Shown here: piece by piece, positions 37,901-50,370 of the stretch | Layout of the letters: every line of letters starts with the position of its first letter | How positions within the stretch are numbered: position 1 is the stretch's first letter | Assembly (NCBI GenBank): GCA_026826555.1 | Contig: JAKSZT010038899.1 | Coordinates: 1,321,414-1,385,413 of the forward strand | Length of the DNA: 64,000 nucleotides | Source: Tolypeutes matacus | Lineage: Eukaryota; Chordata; Mammalia; Cingulata; Chlamyphoridae | Reading direction: 5' to 3' | Notes under the pieces: generated by a model | Told to the model about the DNA's origin: nothing | Databases searched by the model: none | The model's input: the letters and a program-made list of their open reading frames with translations, nothing else | Program-made: the position numbers and the translations under genes

Positions 37901-39009
37901 ATCTAAGTGGAGAAATAAATGTCTCTGCAATTATAGTGGGGGAGTTTATAAATCATTATCAACATTATACAGAATATCTTAAGAGGTTTAATATAATAGA
38001 GACTTGAAAAAATATGTTAGAGGATCTAGACCAAATAGACATATATTTACAGAATATTACACAAAAATACAACAGGATATACATTCCTCCCAAGTACACA
38101 TGGATCATTCTCCAGAATAGACCACATGCTAGATCACAGAACAACACTCAATGAATTCAGAAAGATTGAAATTATACAAAGTCATTTTCCTAATCACAAC
38201 AGAATGAAGCTGGAAATTATTAAGGGGCAGAGAACCAGAATAGACACAAAGATATGAAAGTTAAACAACATACTCTTAGATAATTAATTGGTTAAGGAGG
38301 AAATAGCAGAGGAAATCAGTAACAACCTTGGAATGAATGAAAATGGGAATACAACAATATCATAACCTATAGGATGCAGCAAAAGCAGTGCTGAGAAGGA
38401 AATTTATAGCAATAAATGTTTATACATTTAAAAGAAGAATGAGCTAAAATCAGAGACCTAACTATACCTGGAAGAAGTAGAAAAAGAATAACAAACTAAT
38501 CCCTAAACAAGAAGAAAGAGGGAAATAACAAAGATTAAACAGAACTACATGAAATTGAGAATTACAAAATACTAGAAAAAATTAACAGAACCAAAATTTG
38601 GTTCTTTGAGAAGATTAATAAAATTGGCAAACCCTTAGCTAGACTAACAAAGAAAAAACAGAGAAGATGCCAATAAATAAAATAAAAAATGAGAGATAGG
38701 ATAACACCATTGATCCCAAAGAAATAGTGTATCATAAAAGGATACATTAAAAATTGCATTGCAAGAAGATGGATAAATTCAATGAAATGGTCAAATTTCT
38801 AGAAACACTCCAGCAACTACACTGAAGAAAGAAGAACTTGATTAACTCAACACAAGAATCATAAGTAATGGTATTGAGTTTGTCATAAACAACCTTTCAT
38901 CTCAGAAAATCCCAGGACCTGATGGCTTCACAGGTGAATTCTGCCAATCATTTGGAAAGAATTACCACCAATCCTTCTTAAATGCTTCCACAATGTAGAA
39001 GTGGAGGAG
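37901..39009 (+). mobile_element. Forward L1 ORF2 fragment (endonuclease to early RT)
   Basis: The order follows ORF2 of the first L1 from about 2225 to 3330: accacatgctagatcacaga, ggttctttgagaagattaat, then ccaggacctgatggcttcac. Many indels and stops are present. There is no 3' end, so it is not an ordinary 5'-truncated insertion. It may be the inverted 5' part of the antisense L1 at 34553-37445. Confidence 0.82.
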
Positions 39010-39985
39010 CCGTCACAACCTGGACACAATGGAATTGGGCCAGAGGGAAGCTGACCACCTCCAGCAAGGCAGCAAGTAACGGGTTAGTGCTGCCCCTGGG
39101 GTTGCGGCTTCCTGGCCCTGGGCTCTCCGGGGTCTCCCGCACTCTCTGAGGGGAACCTGGACTCTGAGGAACCCCAAGGGGTCCCCCACTTTGAGGGGAA
39201 ATTGGACTCTGAGAAATCCTGAGGGGACTCTCACTTCTCTGTGGGGAGACCTGGGCTCTTTGGGACCCCCCATTCCCAAAGGAACCCTGAGGGACTCTAG
39301 GGGAATGCCAACTCTGAGGGGCCCCCACTTTTAAAGGTGACCCCCAACTCTGATGGGCCTCCCTCTCTGAAGGGCTGTGAAGGGACTTGGACTCTTGGGG
39401 TCCCCCTCTTGCTGAGGAAGTCTGGTGAGTGCAGGAGCATGGGGTCCCCCTGGAGCTGAAGCAAGGGTGGTGTTTTGGGGTCCATGGCGGTACCTGTGTG
39501 CTGCCCTGTTGTGGCAGTGACACCGCTCGGGGCTCCTGGTGTACAGCGAGGGTCCACTATCTGGCGGAGGAAGTGTCAAGGGCCAGGACCCTCAGCCAGA
39601 GCTAACACACTGGGCTCCTTTTCTCTGGAACCTCTGCTGTGGCTGAGGTAAGTTTGAGGACCACAGTTGGTGGGGACAGGGTGTGGGCCTTTGGGAACTC
39701 CCCATAAGCATGGAAACAGAGGGCAAGTGACCTTCCCCTATGCTGCATTTCCGGAGGGCCTTCCAGTGCAGGGCTTGAGGTACTCTTGGAGCAAGCGGAG
39801 TCCCAGAAAGTTATGCAAGGCGCGGCTGCAGGTCCTGCACACCCTCTGAGCTTGGTTGGTAACAGTGCCGGGTAGGGGGGGTTATGCATAGGCTCAGGGC
39901 TCTGGGTCTTGCTGGGGGTAGGCTGGGCAACTGCACAGGCCCCTATCAGAATAAGCACAGTTTTTCCTTGCGCTTGCAGAATTAG
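39010..39985. repeat. GC-rich island with degenerate tandem repeat
   Basis: At about 39120-39340 the motif actctgagggg recurs with variants (ctctgaggaacc, ctttgagggg, ctctgagaaatc, ctctgatgggcc) at irregular 17-40 bp spacing. The rest is GC-rich with scattered CpGs (ggcgcggctgc, accgctcgggg, ttgcggcttcc). The minus strand holds open Pro/Ser-rich frames up to 181 codons, but they are low-complexity products of the repeat. No known exon, promoter or gene was recognised. It begins exactly where the L1 fragment ends. Confidence 0.6.
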
Positions 39986-39989
39986 TATC

Positions 39990-40510
39990 TTATATCTTTG
40001 GTATTTTTTTTTCAGGCATGATAGAATTGTCTATTCTATGAAAGTTAATTTAGTGAAATTAGATAGGTAAAGATGCAACCTATTTGTGGTTGTACCACCT
40101 TTGGTTTTCCATGCAACGATTGATAGACTTTCGTATGTTTTTTTATCGAGTTTTCACTGCCATGACTTTGCCCTAGGATTCATTGCATGGACTTTATTTC
40201 ATTTGTCTTGGATAGATTTCTCGGAGTGGAATTAGCAAGAATTATGGTAAGTTTATATTTTTAAGAAACTGACAAAATGTTTCCCAAAGTGGCAGCACGA
40301 TTTTGCATTCTCATGAGAAAGGTAAGAGGGCTACAATTTTTCCCCATCTTCTTTAACAGATGGTATTATTTCTTTTGATTTTAGCCATTGTAGTATGTAC
40401 ATATGATAGCTCATAGCAGATTTCAATTTGTATTTCCCTAGTGATGAAAAGAATTGAATGTTTCTTCTCCAGTGAATGTGTATTCATGTATTTTCCCTTT
40501 TTAAAGTGCT
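39990..40510 (-). mobile_element. Probable ancient L1 relic, antisense
   Basis: Wording such as ttaagaaactgacaaaatgt, ttcccaaagtggcagcacga and ttttagccattgtagtatgt resembles antisense L1M ORF2-end/3'-UTR sequence. It is diverged and has no ends; 39990-40170 shows nothing recognisable. Confidence 0.5.
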
Positions 40511-40511
40511 G

Positions 40512-43130
40512 TTTGCCTTCTTTTCTTTTTTACAAATCAAATTTATTGACACATATCAACAAATCATGTAATTCATCCAAAGTATACAATCAGTGGTATT
40601 TAGCACAATCACATAGTTGTGCATTCATCACCTCAATCATTAAAGAATTTTCATTATTTCAATAATAATAAAAGAGAAGAAAAGCCATCACCTCTCTGTC
40701 TCTCTATGCTTCCCTTGCTGTCCACAGCTCCCACTTTTGGCTATTCTTGCACAAATACATTTTCCCCCTCTATAAATTGATTAATATTTATATTTTATAT
40801 AAGTGGAATCATACAGTTTGTTACACAATATATTTAGTTCAAAATAATGCAGTCTTACTGTGTTTGTCCTTTTGTGTCTGGCTTACTTCACTCAGCATAC
40901 CATCCTGCAGGTTCATCCATGTTGTCATATGCTTTGCAACTTCATTTCTTCTTACAGCTGCATAATATCTCATCTAAATACACTACAGTTTGTTTATCCA
41001 TTCTTCAGTTGATGGACACCTGGGTTGTCTCTAGCTTTTGGCAATCATGAATAATGAATACCACTATAAACATAGGTGTGCAGGTGTCTATTCATATCAC
41101 TGCTGTCAGTTCTTCTAGGTATATACCCTATAGTGATATTGCAGGGTCATGTGACTAATCTGTATTCAAATTTTCTAGGAACTGCCAAACAGTCCTCCAT
41201 AGTGGCTGTACCATTCTGCTTTCCTACCAACAGTGAATAAGTGTTCCTATCTCTCCACATCCTCTCCAACATTTGTAGTTCTCTGACTTTTTAATAGTGG
41301 CCATTCTGGTAGTTTTGAAGTGATATCTCATTGTAGTTTTGATTTGCATTTCCCTAATCATTAATGATGTTGAACATTTTTTCATATGTTTTTTGCCATT
41401 TGCATTTCTTCTTTGGACAAATGTCTATTCATATCTTTTCCCATTTTTCAATTCCGTCATTTTTCCTTTTTTCTTGGGTTGTAACATGTCTTTATATATC
41501 ATGGATATTAAACCCTTATCAGACATGTGATTTCCAAGTATTTTCTTCCATTGAGTCAGCTGCCTTTTCACACTTTTGACAAAGTCTTATGAGGTGCAAA
41601 AGTATTTTAATTTTGAGGATGTCCCATTTATCTATTTTTTTCTTTTATTGCATGTGTTTTGGGTGTAAGGCCCAAGAAACCACCATGTACCACAAGGTCT
41701 TTAAGGTGTTTGCTTACATTTTTCTTCTAGTAGTTTTATGGTCCTTTTATTTTTAGGTCTCTAATCCATTTTGAGTTGATTCTTGAATAAGGAGTGAAGT
41801 AGGAGTCCTTTTTAATTCTTTTGGTTATAGATATCCAGTTTTCCTGGCACCATTTGTTGGAGATACTGTGCTTTCCTTCTAACGTGTACTTGGTAGATTT
41901 GTCAAAAACTAGTTGACTGTACAGGTGAGGGTTTGTTTCTGGACTCTCAATTCTGTTCTGCTGATTGATGTGTCTCTCTTTATGCCAGTACCATGCTGTT
42001 TTGACTACTGAAGCATTGTAATATATTTCAAGGTCAAGCAGTGAAATTACTCCCATGTTCTTCTTTTTAAGAATGCTTTTGGCTATTTGGGTGCATGTTC
42101 CCTTCGAAATGAATTTGGTAATTGCCTTTTCCATTTCTGTAAAGTAGGCTGTTGGAACTCTGATTGGTATTGCATTGAATCTATGATGAATCAGTTTGGA
42201 TAGAATTGACATCTTCATCATATTTAGTCTTCCAGTCCATGAACATGAAATTCCCTTCCATTTGTTTAGGTTTTGTTTTTTTTCTTATATATGTTTATTT
42301 TTTTCAAAAAAGATATTTAGATTACATAAGTGTTACACAAAAATATAGGGGATTCCCATATTCCCCACTTCCCACACCTCCCACATTAAAATCCTTCATT
42401 AATATGGCAAATCCATTACAATTGATAAAAACATTTTAGAGCATTGCCACTAAACATGGATTATAGTTCACATTGTAGTTTACACTCTGTCCCACACAAT
42501 TCTGCAGGTTATGGCAAGACATGCAATAGCCCATATCTGTCATTGTAATGTTCTTCAGGAAAATTCTCAAGTCCCCAAAATGCCCACACATTTCACCTGT
42601 ATTTCCACTCCCTACACTCAGAACCTCCAGTGGCCACTGACTCCAGATGAATTCTTTTATTTCTTCCATTGCTAGAATCACATGTCCATATTAGAACACC
42701 AGTAAATCCATTTCAGTCCATAATCCACTCTCCAATTCTGAGGTCTCTGTGATGGTGCTGCCCACTGCACCTCTAATTGAGAGGAGGCTTTGGTCCCATG
42801 GGGCAGATGGATGGGACTCTCTTGCTTGCAGTTGTAGACTCTATGAGATCCTACTGAGACTTGCATAAGCATTACCTCTATGATGTTCTCCTGACTCACT
42901 TTGAAGTCTCTTATGTTTAAGCCTTTTAAATTTTCTTTTAGCATTGTTTTGTAGTTTTCTACATATAGGTCCCATACTTCTTTGGTTAAATTGATTCCTA
43001 GTTAATTGAGTCTTTTTCTTGCTATTGTAAATGGAATTTCTCCCCTGATTTCCTCCTCAGATTGTGCAATAGTAGTGTACAAAAACATTGGTTACTTGGT
43101 GTTTGAGTTTGATCTACTCTCTTCTTTTTT
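40512..43130 (-). mobile_element. Antisense L1: 3' end and ORF2 C-terminal half
   Basis: It begins with an antisense 3' end (acaaatcaaatttattgaca). The ORF2 end follows, including a 161-codon minus frame at 41736-42221 (NAIPIRVPTAYFTEMEKAIT; TAWYWHKERHINQQNRIES), then RT-upstream sequence to about 43130. A younger L1 3'-region piece splits it at about 42275-42935. Confidence 0.88.
42275..42935 (-). mobile_element. Nested antisense L1 3'-region fragment
   Basis: The text gattacataagtgttacacaa, attcccatattccccacttc, catgtccatattagaacacc and gatcctactgagacttgcat is the reverse complement of the long L1 3' region (about 7380-8300 of the first copy, with gaps). It interrupts the antisense ORF2: the flanks ccatttgtttagg and tagcattgttttgtagtt would otherwise be adjacent in L1. 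Confidence 0.78.
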
Positions 43131-43766
43131 ACTCATCTACTCATGACCTGTGATAAAGTATCAGTTGACCTTGTTCTCTTCTTTCTGTGAGATGTGCAGA
43201 CTTACTACTATGAAACTAATGCTGTTTACTGTCTCCATTTCTAATCTCTGGAGCCCTTCTCTGTCTTTAAATTTCTTCATTTTACTGATTCTTGAAACAC
43301 TTAATAATTTAATATTGTTCAAAATGTAATTTTTCCTGAAATCTTGTTTAATATCTTTTTAGACATTAATGAAAATATTAAGCAAAATATAGAGCAACTG
43401 ATCCATTACAGATCATTACACACCTTTTGCTAATTGCAAGGCAGTGATTATGAAACCATTGCAGATGAGAAGTTTTAAACCTCTAATACTCTGATAATTG
43501 GATTTCATGCATAAGTCTTTGCCACCAATTGTTTTTTAACTAAATGCATTCTATAAATTTCATTTCATTGTAAATTATTTTTCTATGATCCATTTATGAC
43601 ACATGCCACATTGCAATAATTTTTGTTTACTAAACATATTTTATTTCTGTTTTCAATATGATGACTACAAAAAGGTGTAATAGAGTTTTCTACTCCAATT
43701 AGTCAAATAATGTGGTTTTTTGTTTTGTTTTTGTTTTTAAATTTAGAAAAGAGAAGAAAAATAGGT
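43131..43766. other. No feature seen
   Basis: AT-rich DNA between an antisense L1 and an LTR-like element. No gene, RNA or repeat was recognised. Confidence 0.5.
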
Positions 43767-44217
43767 TGTGATGGTTAGGCTAATGTGTCAACTCGGCCAG
43801 GTAAATGTGTCCAGGTGTTTGGTCAACCAAGCACTGGGCTAACTGTAATACAAGAGCATTTATGGACTTTGGCACCAGTGAGTTTACTGTGGGGATGGCT
43901 GATTACATCTGCACCAAACAGGGAGATTGCATCAAAAATGGAGGACACTTTTATCCAAACAGTTGAATGCCTTAAAAGGGGAAGTGATTTCAACATTCAA
44001 GGAGAATTTCCCAGCTCATCTTTGGACAGCCAACTTCTCCCAGAAACTCATCAAGGACCTTTCATTTGACTTTCATCAGAGCCCATGGTTTGCAGCCTGC
44101 CTTCAGAACCTGGACTTGTGCATCCCCATGGTTGAATGAGAGACTCTTATAAAATCTCATATTATTGACAGATATCTCCTGTTGATTCTGTTTCCTGAGA
44201 GAACCCTGACTAATGCA
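43767..44217 (+). mobile_element. LTR-like element B (TG...CA, 5-bp duplication)
   Basis: The 451-bp element begins tgtgatggttaggctaatg and ends gagaaccctgactaatgca. The flanks taggt and tgggt differ at one of five bases, consistent with an ERVL/MaLR-type 5-bp duplication. I remember very similar sequence from xenarthran DNA. The short plus-strand ORFs in it are not genes. Confidence 0.65.
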
Positions 44218-44584
44218 TGGGTCAAATGAGTTAATTCCTTAATATTACCATGTAGTGGTTTTCTATGCCAGCATATGTCAGGACTCAGTTCCTATTTGAA
44301 ACATTTCTAGAGTTTATTAATGCAGTTAGGTTACTTATGGGTACATGTTTAAATATAATAGCAAAACTCAGTTAGATGATATTTTGTTCAGTTTGACATA
44401 TCAGGACAACTTGAAGATAATTCACTCAAAACAACATCAATTCAGGAAATATATTAGTGGCCTTCATTGTCCATTATTTCTGTTCATGTTTTTGGACTCT
44501 GGGCTTTCAACCTAAGTATATGAAATTTGGAAAAATTAGATTAGGCCTAGGTTTGTACACTTATTTTCTTTGGTTGACATAACC

Positions 44585-44760
44585 TTTATTTAGAACAGTG
44601 TTAGAAAACATTGTAAAGAGAGTACAAAGAGTTCCCACATACCCCTCACTCAGTTTCCTCTATTGTTAAATCTTAAATAACCATGGTATATTTGTTACAA
44701 TTAATGAACCAACATCATTATTAATTAAGGTCACTGCTTTATTCATACATACTTAGTTTT
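44585..44760 (-). mobile_element. Antisense L1 3'-UTR fragment
   Basis: The text gtacaaagagttcccacata, tttgttacaattaatgaacc and aattaaggtcactgctttat is mammalian L1 3'-UTR sequence in reverse. A second, similar L1 end starts about 25 bp to the right. Confidence 0.7.
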
Positions 44761-44998
44761 TGTTTAATTCTTTTTTTATTGGAGAAATTGTGGGTTTACA
44801 ACACATTCAGACATAAAATACAGGATCCCTCTATACCACTGTATTATTAACAGCTTGCATTGATGTGGTACAGTTGTTCCAATTGGTGAAAGCACATTTT
44901 AATAATTGTGCTATTAACTATAGTTCATGGCTTAACTTAGGATTCACTGCTGTGTTTTTCTTTTTATTTAAAAAAAATTATTTTATCTAGTAACATAT

Positions 44999-45561
44999 TG
45001 TATTAGTCAGCCAAAGGGGTGCTAATGTGAAATACCAAAAATGGGTTGGTCTTTATAAAGGGTATTTATTTGGGGTAGAATTCCACAGATATCAGGCCAT
45101 AAAGCGTTAAGTTTCTTCTCTCACCAAAGACCATTGCCACGTGTTGGAGCAAGACAGCTGCTGGCTTTTGCCAGGGTTCAGGCTTCTTGGGTTCCTCTCT
45201 TCCCGGGGCTGCATTTCTCTCTGGGCTTAGCTCTTCTGGTTCCTCCACAAGGTCAGCTGTAGACTATCAGGCGAACGGCTCGCTTCTCTTCTCCTGGGAC
45301 CTTCTTTCCAACATCAAAACTCCAACATCAAAACTGCTTCACAAAACCTGCTGCAACTCTGTTCTTGCCATGTCCTTTATATTTTCTTCCCCCACCCACC
45401 AAGGGGTGGGGCTCAATGCCCTACTGACATGGCCCAGTCAATGCCCTAATCATAACTTAATCACGCCCAGATTAGCAGATCATTTTACAAGCATGATCCA
45501 ATTATATTTGTGGAATTCATAATTACATCAAATTATTGTAATAATAATACAGCCGGCTACA
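44999..45561 (-). mobile_element. LTR-like element A, copy 1 (5-bp duplication CATAT)
   Basis: The 563-bp element starts TGTATTAGTCAGCC and ends GCCGGCTACA on the plus strand. CATAT lies on both sides (44994-44998 and 45562-45566). On the minus strand it contains ccccaaataaataccc near its 3' end, as an LTR would with a polyadenylation signal, and gaaaatataaagg upstream as a possible TATA. A short internal repeat (ccaacatcaaaac, twice) is at about 45310-45335. It matches copy 2 at 48046-48625 along its length. Confidence 0.8.
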
Positions 45562-47756
45562 CATATATACAACCTAAAATTTCTCCTTTTAACCACATTT
45601 CAATATATTTTACTGCTGTTAATTACATTCACCGCCCCTTACCAAAATTTTTCCATCATCTCAAAGAGAAACTGTACATTTAAAGCCTTAAATCCCTATT
45701 CCCTACCCCATTCATCCACCGGTACCCTCTATTTTAGATTCTGATTTTATGAGTTTGCTTATTCTAATTATTTCATATCATTGAGATCATATAATATTTG
45801 CCCTTTTTTGCCTGGCTTCTTTCATGCAACATGATATCTTGAAAGATCAACCATGTTGTCACATGTACCAGAACTTTCCATTTTTACAATTGAATAATAG
45901 TCCAATGTTTGTCTGTACTACATTTTAATTCTCTATTCATCATTTATTATACACTTGGGTTGCTTCCATCTTTAGGCAAATGTGAATAATGGTGTTATGA
46001 ATATCTGTGTGAAAATACCTGTTCGAATTTCTGCTTTGCATTCTTTTGGGCATATATCTAGTAGTGGGAATGCTGGGTTGTATGGTAATTCTATACTTAA
46101 CTTTCCAAGGAACTGCTGAACTGTCTTCCATAGCAACAGCACCATTTTACATTGCCACTAGCAAGGAATTTTCTCCATATCCTCTCCAACACTTGTAATT
46201 TTCTGGTTTCAAAATAGTAGCCATTCTAGTGGATGTGGAATGGCCTCTCATTATAGTTTTATATGCATTAACTTAATGGCTTATCATGATGTCCTCTTTT
46301 CATAGGGTTTTTGGCCATTTGTATATCTTTGGAGAGATGTCTGTTCGAGTCTTTTGCTCATTTTAAAAGTGGGTTGCTTGTGTTTTTGCTGTTGAGTTGA
46401 AGAATTTCTTTAAATATTTTGTACATTAAACCTTCATTGGATATGTGGTTTCCAAATGTTTTTTTTTTTTTCCCATTGTGTACATGGTTGTTTTACTTTC
46501 ATGATAAACTCCTTTGAGGCACAAACGTTTTAAATGTTTATGAGGTCTCATTTATCTATTTTTCTATTTGTTGCTTATGCTTTGGGTGTGAAATCTAAGA
46601 AACCATTTCTTAGCACAAGGTCCTGAAGATGCTTTCTTGTTTTCTTCTATGAGTTTTATAATTCTAGCCCTTATATTTAGCCCTTATATTTTGGTCTTTG
46701 ATCCCATTGTGAGGTGGTTTTTGTATAGAGTGTGAGGTATGGGTCAATCTTCATTCTTTCACAAATGAAGATCCAGTTTACCCAGCACCATTTGTTGAAG
46801 AGACTCTTCTTTCCCAATGGAGTGATCTTGGTAGACTTGTGAAAAATCTGTTGGCTTTAAGTGTGAGGATTGATTTCTGAACTCTCAGTTTTATTCCATT
46901 TTATTTTCATTTATATCTGTTCTTGTCTCAGTACCATGCTGTTTTCATTACTGTGGTTTTGTAATGAGTTTTAAGATTGGAAAGTGAGTGTCCTCCAACT
47001 TTGTTCTTCTGTTTAAAATTTCTTTGTCTATTTGGAGTACCTTACTTTTCCATATAAATTTGATGACTGTCTATTCCATTTTTTCAAAGAAGGCTGATTT
47101 CTGTTAGCAGTGTTTTGTGATTTTTCTGTGTACAAATCCTCTATATCCTTGGCTAGACTTTTCTTAGATATATGACTCTTTTAGATTCTGTTGTAAATCA
47201 AAATTTTTAAATTGATTTCTTCTGATTGTTCATTTCTAGTGAGTAGAAACACTACTGATTTTGGGGTGTTGATCTTGTACCCAGCACTTTGCTAAATTCC
47301 TTTATTAGCTCTAGGTGCTTTATTGTAGATTTTTCAGGATTTTCTGTATGTAGTATCATGATATCTGCAAATAGGGAAAGTTTTATTTCTTTATTTCCTA
47401 TGTGGTTGCCTTTATTTTTTATTTTATTTCTTTTCTTTCCTTTTTTTCCTAATTTCTCGGGCTAGAGTTTCCACTATAATTGTGAATAACAGTGGTGACA
47501 GTGGACATTTTTTTTTGTTAATGATGTTAAAAGGAAATCTTTCAGTCTTTTCGCTGTTAAGTAGGATGCTAGCTGTAGGTTTTACATAGATGCCCCTTTT
47601 CACATTGAGGATGTTTTCTGCTATTGCTAGTTTTCTAAATGTTTTTATTAAGAAGTGGTGCATGATTTTGTGAAATGCCTTTTCTGCATCAATTGAAATA
47701 ATAAAGTGTTTTTTTTTCCCCTTTATTTTGTTATTATGGTATGTTGCATATAATTC

Positions 47757-47944
47757 AGGGGTTCTTAATCTTTTTTGTTCCAGGGACCCCTTTGTCAGTC
47801 ACGTGAAAACCACAGGCCCCTTACTATGTCCACACTTTAGTGTGTATTATTTAATAAATATATCACACCCACACCAACACATCCCCACAAAAATGTTTTG
47901 TGAATTTCATTTCAAGTTCACAGACCCCTTGTTAAAAACCCCTG
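47757..47944. mobile_element. Small TIR element (hAT-like, nonautonomous)
   Basis: The ends caggggttcttaat and gttaaaaacccctg are near-perfect inverted repeats, and the element is 188 bp. CAGGG-type ends are typical of nonautonomous hAT elements in mammals. No clean 8-bp target duplication is visible, so the exact family is open. Confidence 0.65.
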
Positions 47945-48045
47945 CATTAACTGATTTTCTTATATTGGACCACCCTTATATTACTGGCTTAAATACCTGT
48001 TTTCATTGTGCATAATTCTTTTAATGTGCTGCTGGATTTGGTTTG

Positions 48046-48625
48046 TGTAGGAGTTTGGTATTGTTTATGAATTCCAAAAGTAGATATTGGATTATGTTTG
48101 CAAAGTGGTCTGTTCCTCTGGCATATTGCAGTATAATGGATTCAGAGGTTTCACTTTTACTTGACTAAATAATGATTAAGTCTTTGATTGGACCATGTCA
48201 GTAGGACTACAGAGAAACTGCACTGCAGAGAAGCGAGGTTGGAGTTTTGATCCTGGAGCCTGGGAAGTAAACACACAGAGAAGCAGATACATGAGGAAGG
48301 AGAGAAGGATCCATTAGACACCACAGAAACCCCAGGAAGAGAGACAAGCAGTTTGCCTGATGGTCTACAGTTGGGCTTGTGGAGAGAGAAAAGCAGCTGA
48401 GCCTGGAGAGAAATGAGCCCCAGAAGAGAGGAACCCAGGAAGCCTGGACTCTTGTAGATGTCAGCAGTCATCTTGCTCCAACACATGACAACAGACTTTG
48501 GTGAGGGAAGTATCTCATGCTTTATGACCTGGTAACTGTAAGCTTCTACCCCAAATAAATACCCTTTATAAAAGCCAACAGATTTCTGATAGTTTGCATC
48601 AACACCCACTTGACTGACTAATATA
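48046..48625 (+). mobile_element. LTR-like element A, copy 2 (5-bp duplication GTTTG)
   Basis: The element starts tgtaggagtt and ends gactgactaatata, with GTTTG on both sides (48041-48045 and 48626-48630). It matches the reverse complement of copy 1: catgtcagtagg; cctgatggtctacag; gaagagaggaacccagga; cttgctccaacac; ccccaaataaataccctttataaa. The 3' end has AATAAA about 65 bp before the terminus. No internal retroviral sequence is attached. Confidence 0.8.
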
Positions 48626-50189
48626 GTTTGCTAATATTTTGTTGACACATTTTGGGTCTATATTCATAGAGATTCTGGTCTGTAATTTTTTCTTGTGTTA
48701 TTTCCATTTGGCTTTGATATGTGGGTAACGGCCTTTGGAATGAATTAGGGAATGTTTCCTTCTCTTCAGTTTTTTTGGAAGATATTCATAAGGATTGGTA
48801 TTAATTCTTCTTGGAATGTTTGGCAAATCTTTCTGTCAAACCATCTGGTCCTGGCCTTTTGTTGTTTGGGAGGTTTTGATTATTGATTTAAAGTCTTTAC
48901 TAGTTATTGGTTTGTTGAGATTTCTGTTCTTCTTGGATCAATATAGGTAGTTTATGTGTTTCTAGGAATTTGTCCATTTCATCTAGGTTATCTAACTTGT
49001 TGGCATACAGTTCATAGTATCCTCTTATAGTCCTTTGTTTTCCCAGTGGGGTTGAGTACCACTTTTCATTTCTGATTTTATTCATTTGTTTCCTCTTTTT
49101 TCCTTAGTCTAGCTAAAGTTTGTCAATTTTACTGATTTCTTCAAAGAACTAACTTATGGTTTTGCTGATTCTCTATTTTTTTATCCTCTATTTCAATTAT
49201 CTTTGTTCTAATCTTTTCTTAATTTCCTTCCTTCTTCTTGCTTTAGGTTTAGTTTGCTCTTCTTTTTCTAGTTCTTCCAATTCTGTGATTAGTTGTCTGA
49301 TTTGAAATCCTTCTTTTTAAATGTAAGCATTTAGAGCATTGTATTTCTCTCTCATCACTGCCTTTGCTGCATCCTATAAGTTCTGTTATGTTGTATTTTC
49401 ACTTTCATTCACCTCAGAACATTTCCTAGTTTCTCTTGTGATTTTTTTCTTTGAGTACAGTGTTTAATTTCCACATTTTATGAATTTACTATTTCCCACT
49501 GTTATTGCTTCTGAGTTTCATTCCATTGTGGTTGGAGTAGAAACATTGTATGATTTAATATCTTTCAATTTATCGTGATGTTCCATAACCTAACATATGT
49601 TCTACCCTGGAGAATGATCCATGTTCATTTGAGAATAATGTGCATTCTGCTTTACTTGGGTGAATTGTTGTTTATATTTCTCTTAGGTCTAGTTGGTGTA
49701 GAGCATCATTCAATTCTTTTATTTTCTTATTTATCTTCTCTTTAGATGTTTTATCCATTATTGAAAGTGATATATGAAATTCTACCACTATTAATGTGGA
49801 TTCATTTAATTTTCCCTTCGTATCTGTTAGTATTAGCTTCATATATTTTGGGTTTCTGATGTTAGGTGCATATATATATATGTATAATTGTTAGGTCTTC
49901 TTGTTGAATTGACCTCTTTATCACTATATAATAACCACCTTTGTCCCTCATTACTGTTTTTTACTTAAAGCCTATTTTATCTGATATTAGTGTAGCTACC
50001 ACAACAACTTGTATGTTATGTATTTTTCCAACCTTCCTCTTATAACCTACTTATATTTTTAAATTCATAGTGATTCTATTTTAAACAGCATATAGTTGGT
50101 TCATATTTTTTATCCCTTCTACCAATATCTGTCTTTTGACTGAAGGTTTTAACCAATTACATTTAAAATCACTACTGATAATACAAGAA

Positions 50190-50370
50190 TTTAATTGATG
50201 TTTTGCGATTTAGTCCTTGTAAGTCTTATATCTGCTTTGTTTCTCAATTCTTCTGTTAATGCCTGCTTTTGCATTTATTTGATTTTTATGTATTTTACTA
50301 TATTAAATCCCTTCCCGTTTCCATCTGGTTATGTTTTTCATATATTTTTCTTGATGTTACATGTGTGTGT
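50190..50370 (-). mobile_element. Probable L1 ORF1/inter-ORF relic, antisense
   Basis: Between two antisense L1s lies AT-rich sequence (tttgcatttatttgattttt and similar). It could be the ORF1-side continuation of the left L1. There are no firm motifs. Confidence 0.35.

Larger units (their letters stand above)
44770..50190 (-). mobile_element. Antisense L1, most of ORF2 and 3' UTR, three times interrupted
   Basis: Antisense 3' UTR (44770-45840) leads into the ORF2 end, the RT region (relic HHFLIKTFRKLAIAENILNV at 47424-47663) and the endonuclease region (up to about 50190). Inserted within it are LTR-like element A (44999-45561), a small TIR element (47757-47944) and a second element A (48046-48625). 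The L1 text can be followed across each insertion. Confidence 0.85.

Noticed and set aside
38978..39523. 181-codon minus-strand ORF, Pro/Ser-rich
   Set aside because: It is low-complexity, lies on a degenerate tandem repeat, overlaps other equally long frames and begins inside an L1 fragment. No family resemblance.
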